From NCBI RefSeq assembly GCF_010993775.1, contig NZ_WOTO01000011.1, forward strand, positions 102,098 to 166,097: 64,000 nucleotides of DNA, read 5' to 3'. Below are positions 1-9,644 of the stretch, in pieces; within the stretch, counting starts at the first letter, position 1; every line of letters starts with the position of its first letter. A program made the translations under genes and the position numbers. The stretch comes from Fodinicola feengrottensis. Its GTDB lineage: Bacteria > Actinomycetota > Actinomycetes > Mycobacteriales > HKI-0501. The notes under the pieces were generated by a model. It searched no databases. It was given only the letters and a program-made list of their open reading frames with translations, and was not told the DNA's origin.

Positions 1-74
1 AAGTTATGCACCGTCTGTGGAAAGTCATGGTGGCGCGACGGCATTCTCTGGTGCGGACGTACGAGGAGGAAGTC

Positions 75-1473
75 ATGTCGAATGAGATGTTGGCGCCGCC
101 GCTCTACCGCTGGCGGTGGGCGTCCCTGGCATCGCTGCTGGTGGCCGAGGCAATGAACCTGCTCGACGCGACGATCGTGCAGGTCGCAGCCCCGGTCATG
201 CACGCGGATCTGCCGGGGCCGGCGTCCGACATCCAGTGGTTCAGCGCCGCGTACACGCTGCCGTTCGCGGTCCTGCTGATCACCGGCGGACGGCTCGGCG
301 ACATCCTCGGACGCAAGCGGATCTTCCAGCTCGGCGTCGCCGGCTTTGTGATCGCCTCGCTGTGCTGCGCTTTCGCGCCCACGGCCGGCCTGCTGATCGC
401 GGCCCGGGCCGTCCAGGGCGCCGCGGCCGCGGTGGTGATCCCGCAGACCATCGGTCTGATCCGGGCGATGTTCGACGGGACGGAGATGGCGCGCGCACTG
501 GGCTCGATCGGTCCGGTGATGGGGCTGGCCGCGGTGTGCGGGCCGCTGTTGGGCGGAGTCCTCACCCACGCCGATCTCTTCGGGTCCTCCTGGCGGATGG
601 TGTTCCTCGTGAACGTCCCGCTCGGCATCGCTGTGCTACTGGCGTCGCCGCTGATGCTCGACGACCGCGCGGCTAGCCGGCCACGCCTGGATGTGCTCGG
701 CACCGCCCTGGTAGTCGTTGGTACGGGCCTGATCGTCTATCCGCTCATCGAGGCCGGCGACGCCGGTTGGATCGCCTTTGTCGCAGGTATCACTGTGCTT
801 GTCGGGTTCGCATTCCAGCAACGCGGCGGTGGCTCACTGATCGAGTTGAGCCTCTTCCGGCAGCGGGGATTCCCGGCCGCACTGGTGACCTCGACGTTGT
901 TGTTTTTCGCTGTGACGAACGGATTGATGCTGGTGGTCGTGCTGCAAATGCAGCTCGGCCTGCACGCGGACGTACTCACTGCCGGGCTCACCCTGCTGCC
1001 CTGGTCGTGCGCCATGGCTGCTTCTTCGTGGATAGCCGGTGCATATCTGGTGCCTCGGTACGGTTCCAAGGTGATGTTCGTTGGTCTCGCGACGATGCTT
1101 TTCGGTGTGGTTGCTTCGATCGCGGTCTACGCGACGAGCACGGTCGGTGTGTACCCGTGGCCGTTGCTCGGCTCCCTCGCGGTCACTGGCCTCGGCCTCG
1201 GAATGTTCACCGTGCCGTTCTTCACCACCGCGCTGCATCGCGTACGTCCACATGAGACCGGGTCAGCGGCCGGCCTTATCAACGCTGTCCAGCAATTGGG
1301 CGGCACGCTCGGGATCGCCTTACTGGGCAGCATTTTCCTCAGCACGCAGGCGGGGCCGGCGGTCTGGTGGCCGTACGACTCGCATTCTGGGTGGCCGCGC
1401 GGGACTGTTGGTCGCCACGGTGGCCGCGGCTGCCCTGATGCGAAGCCCCGGGACGGATCGGCTGACTGGGTAG
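75..1473 (+). CDS. MFS drug exporter, DHA2 (14-TM) family, frameshifted near its 3' end
   Basis: Proton-driven efflux permease of the inner membrane, probably exporting drugs or small metabolites. The ATG at 75 is chosen because GAGGAGGA sits just upstream; the same frame opens earlier but has no ribosome site. Motif A (GGRLGDILGRKR) is at about residues 71-82 and a motif-C-like GPLLGG follows at about 160. Hydrophobic segments continue to about residue 430, as in the DHA2 family. After about position 1365 the starting frame turns into non-membrane sequence, while the other frames carry the expected last helix (LAFWVAA, then GLLVATVAAAALM) and a stop at 1471-1473. Two small indels are therefore inferred. 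It converges with the next gene, with 1 bp between the stops. The substrate is unknown. Confidence 0.85.
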
Positions 1474-1474
1474 G

Positions 1475-2488
1475 TCAGTGGCGGGGACCGCTGGGGCGGG
1501 TGGGCCGCGGCGGTTGCGGGTCGGGAGGTCCGGGCGGTGGCTGCGGTGACCGGTGGGTGGACGCCTGCTGGTTCTGTCGGTTGGCGCGGTCGTTCAGCCG
1601 GCGTAGCTGCTCGGACATCTGCGGCGACAAGGGCTCCGACCCAGCCACCGGCGGCGCGGGCGGGGTGGCGCCGGTCTGGTCGAGCCTGCTCAGGTCCCGT
1701 TCGTACTGGTCCAGCCGGCCATCCTGGAGCAGCTGGTGCGTTTGTACGTCCCCCACCTCGTTCCGGGCGAGGATGGCCCGCGAGTCGGCAAGGTCCGCTT
1801 TTTGGCTTGCCGCGGTCGCTTTCTGATCGGTCTGCTCCTGCCGAACATAGAGCGCACCCATGTCCCTGGTGATCCGATGGATCTGCTCCTGCGTACCGGA
1901 CTGTGCGTTCAGCAACTGGCTAACGGCCGCCTTCAGCTGTTGGATTTCGGCTTCCTGGCTGGAGAGCTGGGTCTGTTGACTACTGATCGTCTGTTCCAAG
2001 TCGGTGATCCGGCGCTGCGACACGTCTTCCCGGCTGTTCGCCCGAGTCGCCTGCTGCCGCGCCTCGGTCGCGGTCTTGTCCACCCGATCCATCCGGTCAT
2101 CTGGATCGTCATCCCCAGCAGGATCTCCCGGTGCTGGTGGCCGGTTCCGGTTACGCAGATCTTTCCAGGTCGGGAGGACCCCGCTGGCCACAAGTCCGCT
2201 GGTCGCAGTCAGCGTGACGGCGACAATACCGGCACTACTTTCGGCCACGTTGCTTCCGAAGTAGGTCGCGCCGCCGACAAGGTGGGCGATCTGCACAGCT
2301 GAAAACTGCGCAATGGGCGTGGAAATGAGGTACGTGGCTGCGCTCGTCGCGACGGTCCGCATGGTGTTGGTGGCGATGCCTATAGCCCGGGCCGCGATAG
2401 GGTGATCTGTTGCCCAGCGCTTCCAATATGCCGCCGAGAACCGGCCCCTGGCCGGATCTCTTCGTCGTAACGGGGCGTGGTCGCTCAT
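1475..2488 (-). CDS. Membrane protein with long coiled coil and proline-rich tail, unknown function
   Basis: I do not recognise this family. The 337-residue product has a basic N-terminus, two or three hydrophobic segments (about residues 35-110, including ATYLISTPIAQFSAVQIAHL), then a charged Q/E/K/A-rich stretch (about 125-255) with heptad-like spacing that should form a coiled coil. It ends in a proline-rich tail of about 50 residues. The layout suggests a membrane-anchored scaffold or stalk protein. Its ATG overlaps the stop of the upstream gene (ATGA, 2485-2488), so the two are almost certainly translated together. The frame is intact. Function is unknown; a surface or cell-division-associated role would be speculation. 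Confidence 0.75.
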   Translation of the reverse strand: MSDHAPLRRRDPARGRFSAAYWKRWATDHPIAARAIGIATNTMRTVATSAATYLISTPIAQFSAVQIAHLVGGATYFGSNVAESSAGIVAVTLTATSGLVASGVLPTWKDLRNRNRPPAPGDPAGDDDPDDRMDRVDKTATEARQQATRANSREDVSQRRITDLEQTISSQQTQLSSQEAEIQQLKAAVSQLLNAQSGTQEQIHRITRDMGALYVRQEQTDQKATAASQKADLADSRAILARNEVGDVQTHQLLQDGRLDQYERDLSRLDQTGATPPAPPVAGSEPLSPQMSEQLRRLNDRANRQNQQASTHRSPQPPPGPPDPQPPRPTRPSGPRH

Positions 2489-3114
2489 GTTCTATCCAGA
2501 TAACCTGCGCCTGCGGCCAGAATGACTGGCACCGTGGCGGCGAACAGATAGCCGAGTTGCTCGCCCGAAAGGGGAGCGCCGGTGCGATATTTCTGATAGT
2601 TGCGCACCTGGTCCCACATCGACGGGAACCGGATCGATCCTGACCACAGCACGTACAAATCGTGGTGCAACGTCAGAACCACCTGTCCGCCGACGGCGAT
2701 CTTGAACATCGACGGATCGTCCGGAGTATTGCCCACCCCCATACCGTTGGGGTGGAGATTGTGGTGTTTCAGGAAGTCGATGCTAGAGCGCTCGCCGACT
2801 TCGAATTCCACCAGCAAGCCGCTCTTGAGGAGCGATCCCATCACGTCGGGGTCACTGATCCCGTTCGCCTGCGCGAGATTCTCCAGATGTTGAAGCGTAA
2901 ACCGCTGCTCGCGGTGGGCGTCGTGATCGCTGAACGCGAGAGACCAGAGTCGTTGGCCCGATTCGGTCAAGGTTGCCTGGTCCTGACCCACGAGAACTTC
3001 GTAGTAAGCGGGCTCGCCTGCGTCGTCGGCCGGGTGGCTGATGCCCATCGGGTAGCCGACAGGTACGACGATCTTGGGCACTTGTGTCTCCCTGCTCACG
3101 GATGCTTGCTGCAA
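2485..3114 (-). CDS. Conserved hypothetical protein, partner of the coiled-coil membrane protein
   Basis: The 209-residue product has no family I can name. The N-terminal two thirds are soluble and mixed in charge, with a possible winged-helix-like stretch around residues 60-110 (FTLQHLENLAQANG followed by DVMGSLLKSGLLVEF). Near the C-terminus there is one hydrophobic segment (QLGYLFAATVPVILAAGAGY, about residues 187-206), which could be a tail anchor. It overlaps the downstream gene by 4 nt (ATGA). It lies 24 nt downstream of the DUF397/XRE pair on the same strand, so all four may form one transcript. The frame is intact. Confidence 0.7.
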   Translation of the reverse strand: MQQASVSRETQVPKIVVPVGYPMGISHPADDAGEPAYYEVLVGQDQATLTESGQRLWSLAFSDHDAHREQRFTLQHLENLAQANGISDPDVMGSLLKSGLLVEFEVGERSSIDFLKHHNLHPNGMGVGNTPDDPSMFKIAVGGQVVLTLHHDLYVLWSGSIRFPSMWDQVRNYQKYRTGAPLSGEQLGYLFAATVPVILAAGAGYLDRT

Positions 3115-3138
3115 GTCATCGTAGAGCAGGCTGGCGCG

Positions 3139-3336
3139 TTAGTGGGACGTTCTTATGGCCTCGACGAAGGTTCGCCAGTTGGTCGTCGTAAACGTCAGCA
3201 ACGGTGAGATGTCGCCGAGCTTGCTGTCGCGTACGACAAGATCGTCGCTCTGGAGTTGGGTCACCTCGACGCACGCGCCGCCGTTGTTGCCGGAGCGGCG
3301 GCTCTTCCGCCACGTCAGGTGATTTCGGCTATCCAC
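3139..3336 (-). CDS. DUF397 domain protein
   Basis: Small actinobacterial protein of 65 residues. The DUF397 signature is clear: WRKSRRSGNNGGACVEV near the N-terminus, then a VVRDSK motif and a tryptophan/phenylalanine end (NWRTFVEAIR). DUF397 proteins are almost always encoded next to XRE/DUF5753 regulators, as here, and are thought to act as their partners, sometimes in antitoxin-like or differentiation circuits. The start is GTG at 3336, inside the end of the XRE gene (8-nt overlap), which implies translational coupling. Confidence 0.88.
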   Translation of the reverse strand: MDSRNHLTWRKSRRSGNNGGACVEVTQLQSDDLVVRDSKLGDISPLLTFTTTNWRTFVEAIRTSH

Positions 3337-4192
3337 TACAGAACTCCTTCTCCGCCGCGAGTATTAGGTCACGTGATTTCCGCTGGTCGAGCGCGAGATT
3401 TCCGATGTTTCTGAACTGGTCGCGATAGGGCTCGAGCTCGTGGGCCTTGTCCAGATACAGAGCACCGGTCAGCTGTTCGATATAGACGGTGTCGGGCTCA
3501 CTGTCGGCCGGGAAATCCAACACCCGAAACGAGCCGAGCATCGCGCCATGTGCACCGGTAGCGAACGGCAGGATTCGAATCGAGATGTTGCTGTGCTCGC
3601 TCATGGCCGCCAGTTGCCTGAGCTGGTGCCCGATAGCCAGCGGACCGCCGACAGGGCGCCGGATAGCGGCTTCGTTCAGGATGAAGTCGAATTTCTTGCC
3701 GTCGTTGCCCAGAACCGACTGGCGGGCAATACGGACCTCGACGATTCGCTCGATGTCGGCTGCGGTGTGAACGGTCGAGGTGCGCAGGATGGCCTCAATG
3801 TACGAACGAGTCTGCAGCAGCCCATCCACGAGTTCGCCGTTATAGACCTCCTGGAGGCTTGCGGTGGTTTCCAGGTCGATGTAGATCTCGAACCATTTCG
3901 GGATCACGTCGCCGTACGCGTGGTACCAGCCTCTGGCTTTTGTCTCCTTCGCCAGTGCTTTCAGCGCCTCGGTGAGGTCTTTCGGAGCGCCGTAGATCTT
4001 GCACATCGCCTCGACGTCGAGGGCGCGCATCGCCGGTTCGCCGCGTTCGATCCGCCAGATTTTTTGCCGGGACCATTCCAGTTGGTCCGTCGCGGCTTCG
4101 ATCGTGATGTGCGCGGCCTCGCGGAGCCGCCGAAGCTCACGCCCCAGCCGCCGCCGCGGCACCGTCGAACCCTGCTCACTCGGCACGGTCAT
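3329..4192 (-). CDS. XRE-family regulator with C-terminal DUF5753
   Basis: DNA-binding regulator. The N-terminal helix-turn-helix lies at about residues 14-70 (LGRELRRLREAAHITIEAA, then WSRQKIWRIERGE). The rest is a DUF5753 domain (YNGELVDGLLQTRSYIEAIL, VRIARQSVL, FILNEAAIRRPVGG, LPFATGAHGAM, VYIEQLTGALY), the standard arrangement of this actinobacterial family. The start was set to ATG 4192 because the sequence before it is not conserved-looking; GTG 4186, with better spacing from GAAGGG, is an alternative. It overlaps the DUF397 gene downstream. Such pairs act in development or as toxin-antitoxin-like modules in the family; the target here is unknown. Confidence 0.9.
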   Translation of the reverse strand: MTVPSEQGSTVPRRRLGRELRRLREAAHITIEAATDQLEWSRQKIWRIERGEPAMRALDVEAMCKIYGAPKDLTEALKALAKETKARGWYHAYGDVIPKWFEIYIDLETTASLQEVYNGELVDGLLQTRSYIEAILRTSTVHTAADIERIVEVRIARQSVLGNDGKKFDFILNEAAIRRPVGGPLAIGHQLRQLAAMSEHSNISIRILPFATGAHGAMLGSFRVLDFPADSEPDTVYIEQLTGALYLDKAHELEPYRDQFRNIGNLALDQRKSRDLILAAEKEFCSG

Positions 4193-4357
4193 CACCCTTC
4201 CATGTTGCACGCCGGTACGTCGTACTGCATCCAAAACACAACATCGCCCAACGGTCGATCCGTTACCTACCGAACCTTGAAAATGCAACGTTGCATCACG
4301 AGGTTATAGCTGGTTAGGTCGCGACTACGCAAAGGAGCGGTCGAACTCGGGAGCGTG

Positions 4358-5053
4358 ATGAGCAAGCAGCAGACGGAACGGGACCGTTGGCAAATCGGCG
4401 CGGGACGCGTGGGATTGGGCGCGCCAGGTCGACGAGGTTCGCGCGCTCCTGCGTACGGTCGACGACACGTACGTTATCCACACGAAATCGGCGAGCCTGC
4501 TGATGGCCAGCGCGGCCAGCCTGCTGCGCGCCCGCGCCGAGTCGGAGATCTCGCCGTCGAAATCGCAGGTGTGGCGCGGCAGGGCGAACCTCTGGTGTTG
4601 GGCGGCCGCCGGGCCGTTGGCCTACTATCGGCTGGCCGGCAGGCCGATCACGGTGGAAGAACTGATCGGCAACGTGGTGACTGGCACGCTCATCGCGTCG
4701 GTCTACGCGGTAATAGCGAGCAAATGGGGGGCGTACGGTCGAGGCGCCGCCGGCTCGGCGAGGGACCGACGACTCCGGCGACGGTTGACTTCGCGACGGA
4801 GCGACAGGCGCCGGCGACCACCGACTCGCAGGCGTATTTGGCATATCTGGCGTGGCGGGCCGGGCATCTGGGCCAGGCCTCGCGATTACTTCTCATGCCG
4901 AGCCGGCTTCAGGCAGCGCGCGACCGTGAGGCATTCCGGGTGGATGTCAGCCTGGCGACCATTTATCTCTTCGACTCGATGGAGTCGCTCAAAAGCCTTT
5001 CCGAATACGTCGAGTCAGTCGGTGCGGGAGAAAAGGGTGGCGAGCTGCGGTGA
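4358..5053 (+). CDS. Hypothetical membrane-associated protein, split by two frame changes
   Basis: Coding potential moves between frames. MSKQQTERDR starts at ATG 4358 (GGGAG five bases upstream). A second frame then carries SARDAWDWARQVDEVRALL from about 4395 and a hydrophobic stretch with TVEELIGNVVTGTLIASVYA. From about 4760 the original frame resumes with an alanine/leucine-rich C-terminus (QAYLAYLAWRAGHLGQASRL) up to the stop at 5053. Read as one gene it gives a protein of about 230 residues with one probable membrane segment and an amphipathic tail. I do not recognise it. It overlaps the 3' end of the convergent ROK regulator by 39 bp. It could be a true pseudogene, but the window has many similar breaks. 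Confidence 0.5.
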   Translation: MSKQQTERDRWQIGAGRVGLGAPGRRGSRAPAYGRRHVRYPHEIGEPADGQRGQPAARPRRVGDLAVEIAGVARQGEPLVLGGRRAVGLLSAGRQADHGGRTDRQRGDWHAHRVGLRGNSEQMGGVRSRRRRLGEGPTTPATVDFATERQAPATTDSQAYLAYLAWRAGHLGQASRLLLMPSRLQAARDREAFRVDVSLATIYLFDSMESLKSLSEYVESVGAGEKGGELR

Positions 5054-6256
5054 GTACGCGCCGTCCAGCACCAGGGCGGCGGCTCCGCGGGCGCCGGCGT
5101 CCTCACCGATCAGCGACGGCTCGACCTGGACGGTGCGTACGCCACGGGCGATGCTGCGCGAGTTGACGGCCTCGGAGATCGCGGCCTTGTACGCGTCGAC
5201 GACATACCGGACGCCCTTGCCGCCCAGCACAATACGTTCCACATCGACCACGTTCACCAGGCTGGTGGCGGCGATCGCGACCTTCGCGGCGGCCCGCTGG
5301 ATGACTTGCCGGGCCACCGGATGGGTGCCGGCGGCCTGGCAGATCAGCTCGTAGTCGGCGAACTCCCGACTCGGCTCCAGTTTTAGCGGCAGTGGGTCCG
5401 CGGGTCGTTTTTCCAGCGCGGCCGCGGTTTCCGCGACGATGGCGTGCGGGCGCACGTACGCCTCGAGGCAGCCTTTGTTGCCACAAAAGCACGGCGTCCC
5501 GTTCGGGACCACGGTGATGTGGCCGAACTCGCCGGCGTTGCCGGAGTTTCCGCGCCACACCTGGTCTCCGAGGAACAGGCCGCCGCCCACCCCGGTGCCG
5601 AAGTAGAGAAACGCGAAGCTGCCCATCCGCGCACCGCCGGCGCCCGCCCAGCGCTCGCCGATAGCGGCCGCTGTGGCGTCGTTGTCGACCACCACTGGTA
5701 CGCCGAATTCTTCCTGTAGATAAGCCAAAAGAGGCACCTCATGCCAACCGGGCAGGTTGGGTGGGGACAACACCAGGCCGCGAGACAGATCCAGCGGTCC
5801 AGGACAGGCCACCCCGAGACCGAGCAACCGGTCGACCGGGATTTGGGCCCGCTCCAGCAAACCCCGGACGGCCCCGGCGACCTGTCGGACGACTTGGTTC
5901 GCACTCGGAGTTCGGGGCGTTCGTCGATGCACCGTGCCTCGTACGCTCCCGTCCAGGTCTGTCGCGACCAACGTGATGGTGTCCGGGTCGATGTGGATGC
6001 CGACCGAGAAGTACGCGGTGGGATTCGTCCGTAGCAACGTCCGCGGCTTCCCGCCGGTGGAGGCGGCGCGACCGGTTTCGGTCACCAGATCTTCCTGTAG
6101 CAGCCGGCGAACGATATTCGACACGGTCTGCGCGGACAGCCCAGTGGCCCCGGCGATCTCCACTCGGCTGACGCCCTCAGGCGAGCGGCGGATGGTATCC
6201 AGGATCACCGAACGGTTGAATCCCCCCACTCTGGGCAGATTGGTACCGCTGCGCAT
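5015..6256 (-). CDS. ROK-family transcriptional repressor
   Basis: Sugar-responsive repressor of the NagC/XylR type. An N-terminal winged helix (about residues 15-65, VSRVEIAGATGLSAQTVSNIV) is followed by a ROK sugar-binding domain. The ROK signature with its zinc ligands (CFCGNKGCLEAY) is near residue 260, and the glycine-rich GTGVGGGLFLG and NDATAAAIGE motifs are present. The 413-residue frame is complete. It is divergent from the binding-protein/permease operon that starts at 6494, the usual place for its own target. The 237-bp spacer contains a promoter with an A/T-rich near-palindrome between its -35 and -10 that could be its operator. Confidence 0.92.
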   Translation of the reverse strand: MRSGTNLPRVGGFNRSVILDTIRRSPEGVSRVEIAGATGLSAQTVSNIVRRLLQEDLVTETGRAASTGGKPRTLLRTNPTAYFSVGIHIDPDTITLVATDLDGSVRGTVHRRTPRTPSANQVVRQVAGAVRGLLERAQIPVDRLLGLGVACPGPLDLSRGLVLSPPNLPGWHEVPLLAYLQEEFGVPVVVDNDATAAAIGERWAGAGGARMGSFAFLYFGTGVGGGLFLGDQVWRGNSGNAGEFGHITVVPNGTPCFCGNKGCLEAYVRPHAIVAETAAALEKRPADPLPLKLEPSREFADYELICQAAGTHPVARQVIQRAAAKVAIAATSLVNVVDVERIVLGGKGVRYVVDAYKAAISEAVNSRSIARGVRTVQVEPSLIGEDAGARGAAALVLDGAYSPQLATLFSRTD

Positions 6257-6381
6257 TCGGTGACCTCACTTTCCGGCGTTGGACAGCTCACTGTAGGCAG
6301 ACAACTCCCGGCCGCGAAACGGTGTTATCGGGTATGTCGATGTATGTCTCTCGCGGGTTCCTGAGTGGCGGTCTTGCTCCA

Positions 6382-6411
6382 TTGACTTTATAAATCGATT
6401 AGCTTTAGTGT
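6382..6411 (+). promoter_or_regulatory. Sigma-70-type promoter with embedded near-palindrome, upstream of the sugar-binding protein
   Basis: TTGACT (6382-6387) and TAGTGT (6406-6411) are separated by 18 bp, a good housekeeping-type match about 80 bp before the start codon. The spacer is unusually A/T-rich for this genome and contains the palindrome AATCGATT within TAAATCGATTAG. An operator placed there would block polymerase, which fits repression by the divergent ROK gene. The link to that regulator is inferred. Confidence 0.55.
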
Positions 6412-6493
6412 GCGTCACAGGTCACACCGGAAGCAACCGTGCGCGCGCCGAAGCGGGTACGGGGGTCAGGCAAGTTGAGAAAGGTTGTGCCAG

Positions 6494-7853
6494 ATGGGGC
6501 GCAGGCTCGCCGCGGCGGCGATGGCCGCCGGGATCGCCGCCGTCGCCGTAACCACCGCCGGTTGCGGCGACGGCGGCTCCGGAGACGCGAACACGATCAA
6601 GATCGCGTACCAGAAGTTCGGCAACTTTATCCAGGGCGACGCGCTCTTCAAGAAGGTGAAGACGCAGTTCGAGGCCGCGAACCCGGGTAAGAAGGTCACG
6701 CTCGTACCGATCCAGGGCAACGACGCGGACTACAAAACCAAGCTCGCACTGATGCAGCGGTCCGCCGCGACTGCTCCGGACGTGCTTTACGAAGACACTT
6801 TCACCATCAACTCGGACATCCAGGCCGGCTATCTCGCGCCTCTTGATTCGTACGTGAACAAATGGGCCGACTGGAGCCAGTTCCTGCCCGCCTCCAAGGG
6901 ATCCGCGACCGGCACCGACGGCAAGGTGTACGGCGTGCCGATGGGCACCGACACCCGCGCGCTTTGGTTCAACAAGCAGATCTTCGCCAAGGCCGGCCTG
7001 CCGGCGGACTGGCAGCCCAAGACCTGGGCGGACATTCTGGCCGCGGCTCGTACGATCAAGGCCAAGGTGCCTGGTGTGATCCCGCTCAACGTCTATGTCG
7101 GCAAGGCCGGCGGCGAGCAGTCGAGCATGCAGGGCCACGAAATGTTGTTGTACGGCACCGCGAACAAGCTGTATGACGACAAGACCAAGAAGTGGATCGC
7201 GCCGAGCAAGGGCTTCACCGACGCGTTGAACTTCGAGAAGACGATCTACAGCGAGGGCCTCGCGCCGAGCCCCCAGCAGGCGCTGTCGCCGAGCATCGGC
7301 ACCCAGGTCGGCGGCCAGCTGCTCCCGCAGGGCAAGCTCGCGATCGACCTGGACGGCTCATGGATGCCGCAGACCTGGCTGCCGCTGCCGACCGGCCGCA
7401 CCTTGGGCGCAGTGGTCGCAGGTGATGGGCAACGCGGCGATGCCGACGCAGAACGGTGAGGCGCCCGGAAAGATCAGCATGTCCGGTGGCTGGACGCTCG
7501 CGATGAGCGCCAAGTCGACCAACAAGGATCTCGCGTTCAAGTTCATTTCCACCGCGATGAACAAGGAAAACGCGCTCTACTACGACATCAGCGCGACGCA
7601 GATCCCGGTGCGTACGGACGTGGCCTCTGACCCGAGCTATGGCAAGGGCGACCCGACCGCGAAGTTCTTCGCCAGCCTCGTACCGATCACCCAGTACCGG
7701 CCGGCGCTGCCGCCGTATCCGCAGATCTCCAACGAAATCCAGGTCGCCCAGGAAGCCGTCGTCAGCGGCCAGGCGACGCCTGACGCGGCGGTGCAGCAGT
7801 ACGCGACCGCGGTGAAGGGCATTGTCGGCGCCAGTGCGGTGGCCGCCGGCTGA
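6494..7853 (+). CDS. Sugar ABC transporter solute-binding lipoprotein (CUT1), frameshifted
   Basis: Extracytoplasmic sugar-binding protein. A signal peptide ends in a lipobox-like VTTAGC, with Cys at about residue 26, so it is probably lipid-anchored. The mature part shows the extracellular solute-binding family 1 fold (TIKIAYQKFG, VTLVPIQG, PDVLYED, LPADWQPKTWADIL, KLAIDLDGSW). The ATG at 6494 has AGAAAGG upstream. Near 7405-7425 the frame changes; the second frame carries MGNAAMPTQNGE to the stop at 7851-7853. The stop overlaps the start of the first permease (ATGA). It is closely related to the protein at 17287-18647. The sugar is not predictable; the ROK and iol neighbours suggest a sugar or polyol. 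Confidence 0.88.
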
Positions 7854-8781
7854 TGACGGCGACCACCACCGTCGACGCGGCGCGCGCCGCGCGCCGGCCG
7901 GGCACGCCCGGCCCGGCAGCCGCGGCACGCTGCGTTGGCTCGGCCCGATGGGCCCGGCGCTTCTGCTGCTTCTGCTTTTCGTCGCCGGCCCGATCATTTG
8001 GTGCTTCTACAGCGCTTTCACCAACACCGCGCTCACCGGTGTCGGCGCGCAGAACGTCAAGTTCGTCGGGCTGGCCAACTTCCAGCGGATGTTCGCCGAC
8101 CCGCAGCTGACCTCCGCGGTGATCCTCACCCTGGTCTTCGTGATCGGGTCGGCGATCGTCGGGCAGAACCTGATCGGGTTACTGATTTCGGTGCTGATGC
8201 AGGGCCGGGGCCGGGTGATCCGGTCGGTGGTCGGCACCGTCGTACTCGCCGCGTGGGTGCTGCCGGAGATTGTCGCGGCCTTCATCTGGTACGCGTTTCT
8301 CAACCAGCAAGGCACTTTGAACAACATCCTGCACTGGTTTGGCCTCGCCAGCCAGAACTGGCTCTACACCACCCCGATGTTGGCGGTGATCCTCGCCAAC
8401 GTCTGGCGTGGCACGGCGTTTTCAATGCTGGTCTATTCGGCCGCGCTCGGTGAGGTGCCACCGGACATCCAGGAGTCGGCGCAGGTCGACGGCGCCGGAG
8501 TTTTTCAGCGGTTCTGGTATATCACGCTGCCGCTGATCCGCCGCCAGATCATGACCAACCTGATGTTGATCACCCTGCAGACGCTCGGTGTCTTCACGCT
8601 GATCTTCGCGATGACGGCCGGCGGCCCCGGCACCAAGAGCCAGACGTTGGCACTGTTGATGTACCAGCAGGCGTTCAAGTTCTCCGACCTCGCGTACGGC
8701 ATGGCGATCGCCTTCGTGCTGCTCGCGGTCGGCGGCATTTTCTCGGCGATCTACATGCGCGTACTGAAACCGGAGATCTGA
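7853..8781 (+). CDS. Sugar ABC transporter permease 1 (MalF-like), frameshifted near the N-terminus
   Basis: Inner-membrane permease of a CUT1 sugar importer. The start ATG at 7853 overlaps the previous stop and gives MTATTTVDAARAARRPG. From about 7910 the sequence continues in another frame (RWLGPMGPALLLLLLFVAGP) with six hydrophobic segments. The cytoplasmic EAA loop that docks the ATPase is visible near 8450-8530 (EVPPDIQESAQVDGAG). No ATP-binding gene lies nearby. In actinobacteria such permeases commonly use a shared MsiK-type ATPase encoded elsewhere, so that is expected here. Confidence 0.88.
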
Positions 8782-8786
8782 GCCCC

Positions 8787-9637
8787 ATGGCGGTCACTTT
8801 CGGGGTCACGTCCGCCCGCCGGGCGACGTCCGCGACCCTCGTCTACATCATTCTGGCGGCTATCGCGCTGGCTTTCCTCGCGCCGCTGCTGTGGGTGATC
8901 CTGGCGTCCTTCGACCCGGGTGCGCAGCTGGCGGTCGCCTGGCCGACGCACCCGAGTTTCGCCAACTATTCAGCCGTACTCACGGTCGACATCACGCTGC
9001 GGCCGATGGCCAACGGGCTGTTGATGTGCGGCGGCTCGGCCATCCTGACGATGATCGTCTCGGTGCTCGCGGCCTACCCGTTGTCGCGTTATCAGTTGCG
9101 GTTCAACCGCCTTTTCCTTTACATCATCCTGTTCACCACGTGCCTGCCGATCACCGCGGTGATGGTGCCGGTCTACAGCCTGTTCGTGCAGCTGAACCTG
9201 TTGGACTCGATTCCTGGTACGGCGCTGTTCCTGTCGGCCACCCAGCTGCCGTTTTCGATCTGGCTGACCAAAGGCTTCATGGACGGGGTGCCGGTCAGTC
9301 TGGAAGAAGCCGCGTGGACCGATGGCGCGAACGGGTTGCAGGCGCTGCGATCGGTGGTCATCCCGCTGATGCTGCCCGGCATGGCGGTGGTGCGGTGGTC
9401 TTCACTTTCATCATGTCCTGGGGAAACTTCTTCGTGCCGTTTATCCTTTTGCTCGACCCGAACAAGCAACCCGCGGCGGTGAGCATCTTCAACTTCTTCA
9501 GTCAGCAGGGCCAGGTCCAATATGGACAGTTGGCCGCGTACTCGATCCTCTACTCGGTCCCGGTGGTGGTGCTCTACCTGGTCGTGTCCAAGGTGCTGGG
9601 CGGCGCGTTCGCCCTGTCCGGTGCGGTCAAGGGCTGA
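8787..9637 (+). CDS. Sugar ABC transporter permease 2 (MalG-like), frameshifted
   Basis: Second permease of the same importer, 5 nt after the first. Six membrane segments; the EAA loop reads VPVSLEEAAWTDGANGLQ near 9290-9340, close to the MalG consensus. At about 9395 the frame changes and continues as VVFTFIMSWGNFFVPFILLL, ending with the typical hydrophobic C-terminus and a stop at 9635-9637. The start MAVTFGV lies just after the previous stop. With the binding protein it forms a three-gene transport operon followed at once by a ROK kinase, which suggests import followed by phosphorylation of a free sugar. Confidence 0.88.
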
Positions 9638-9644
9638 GTGATCG

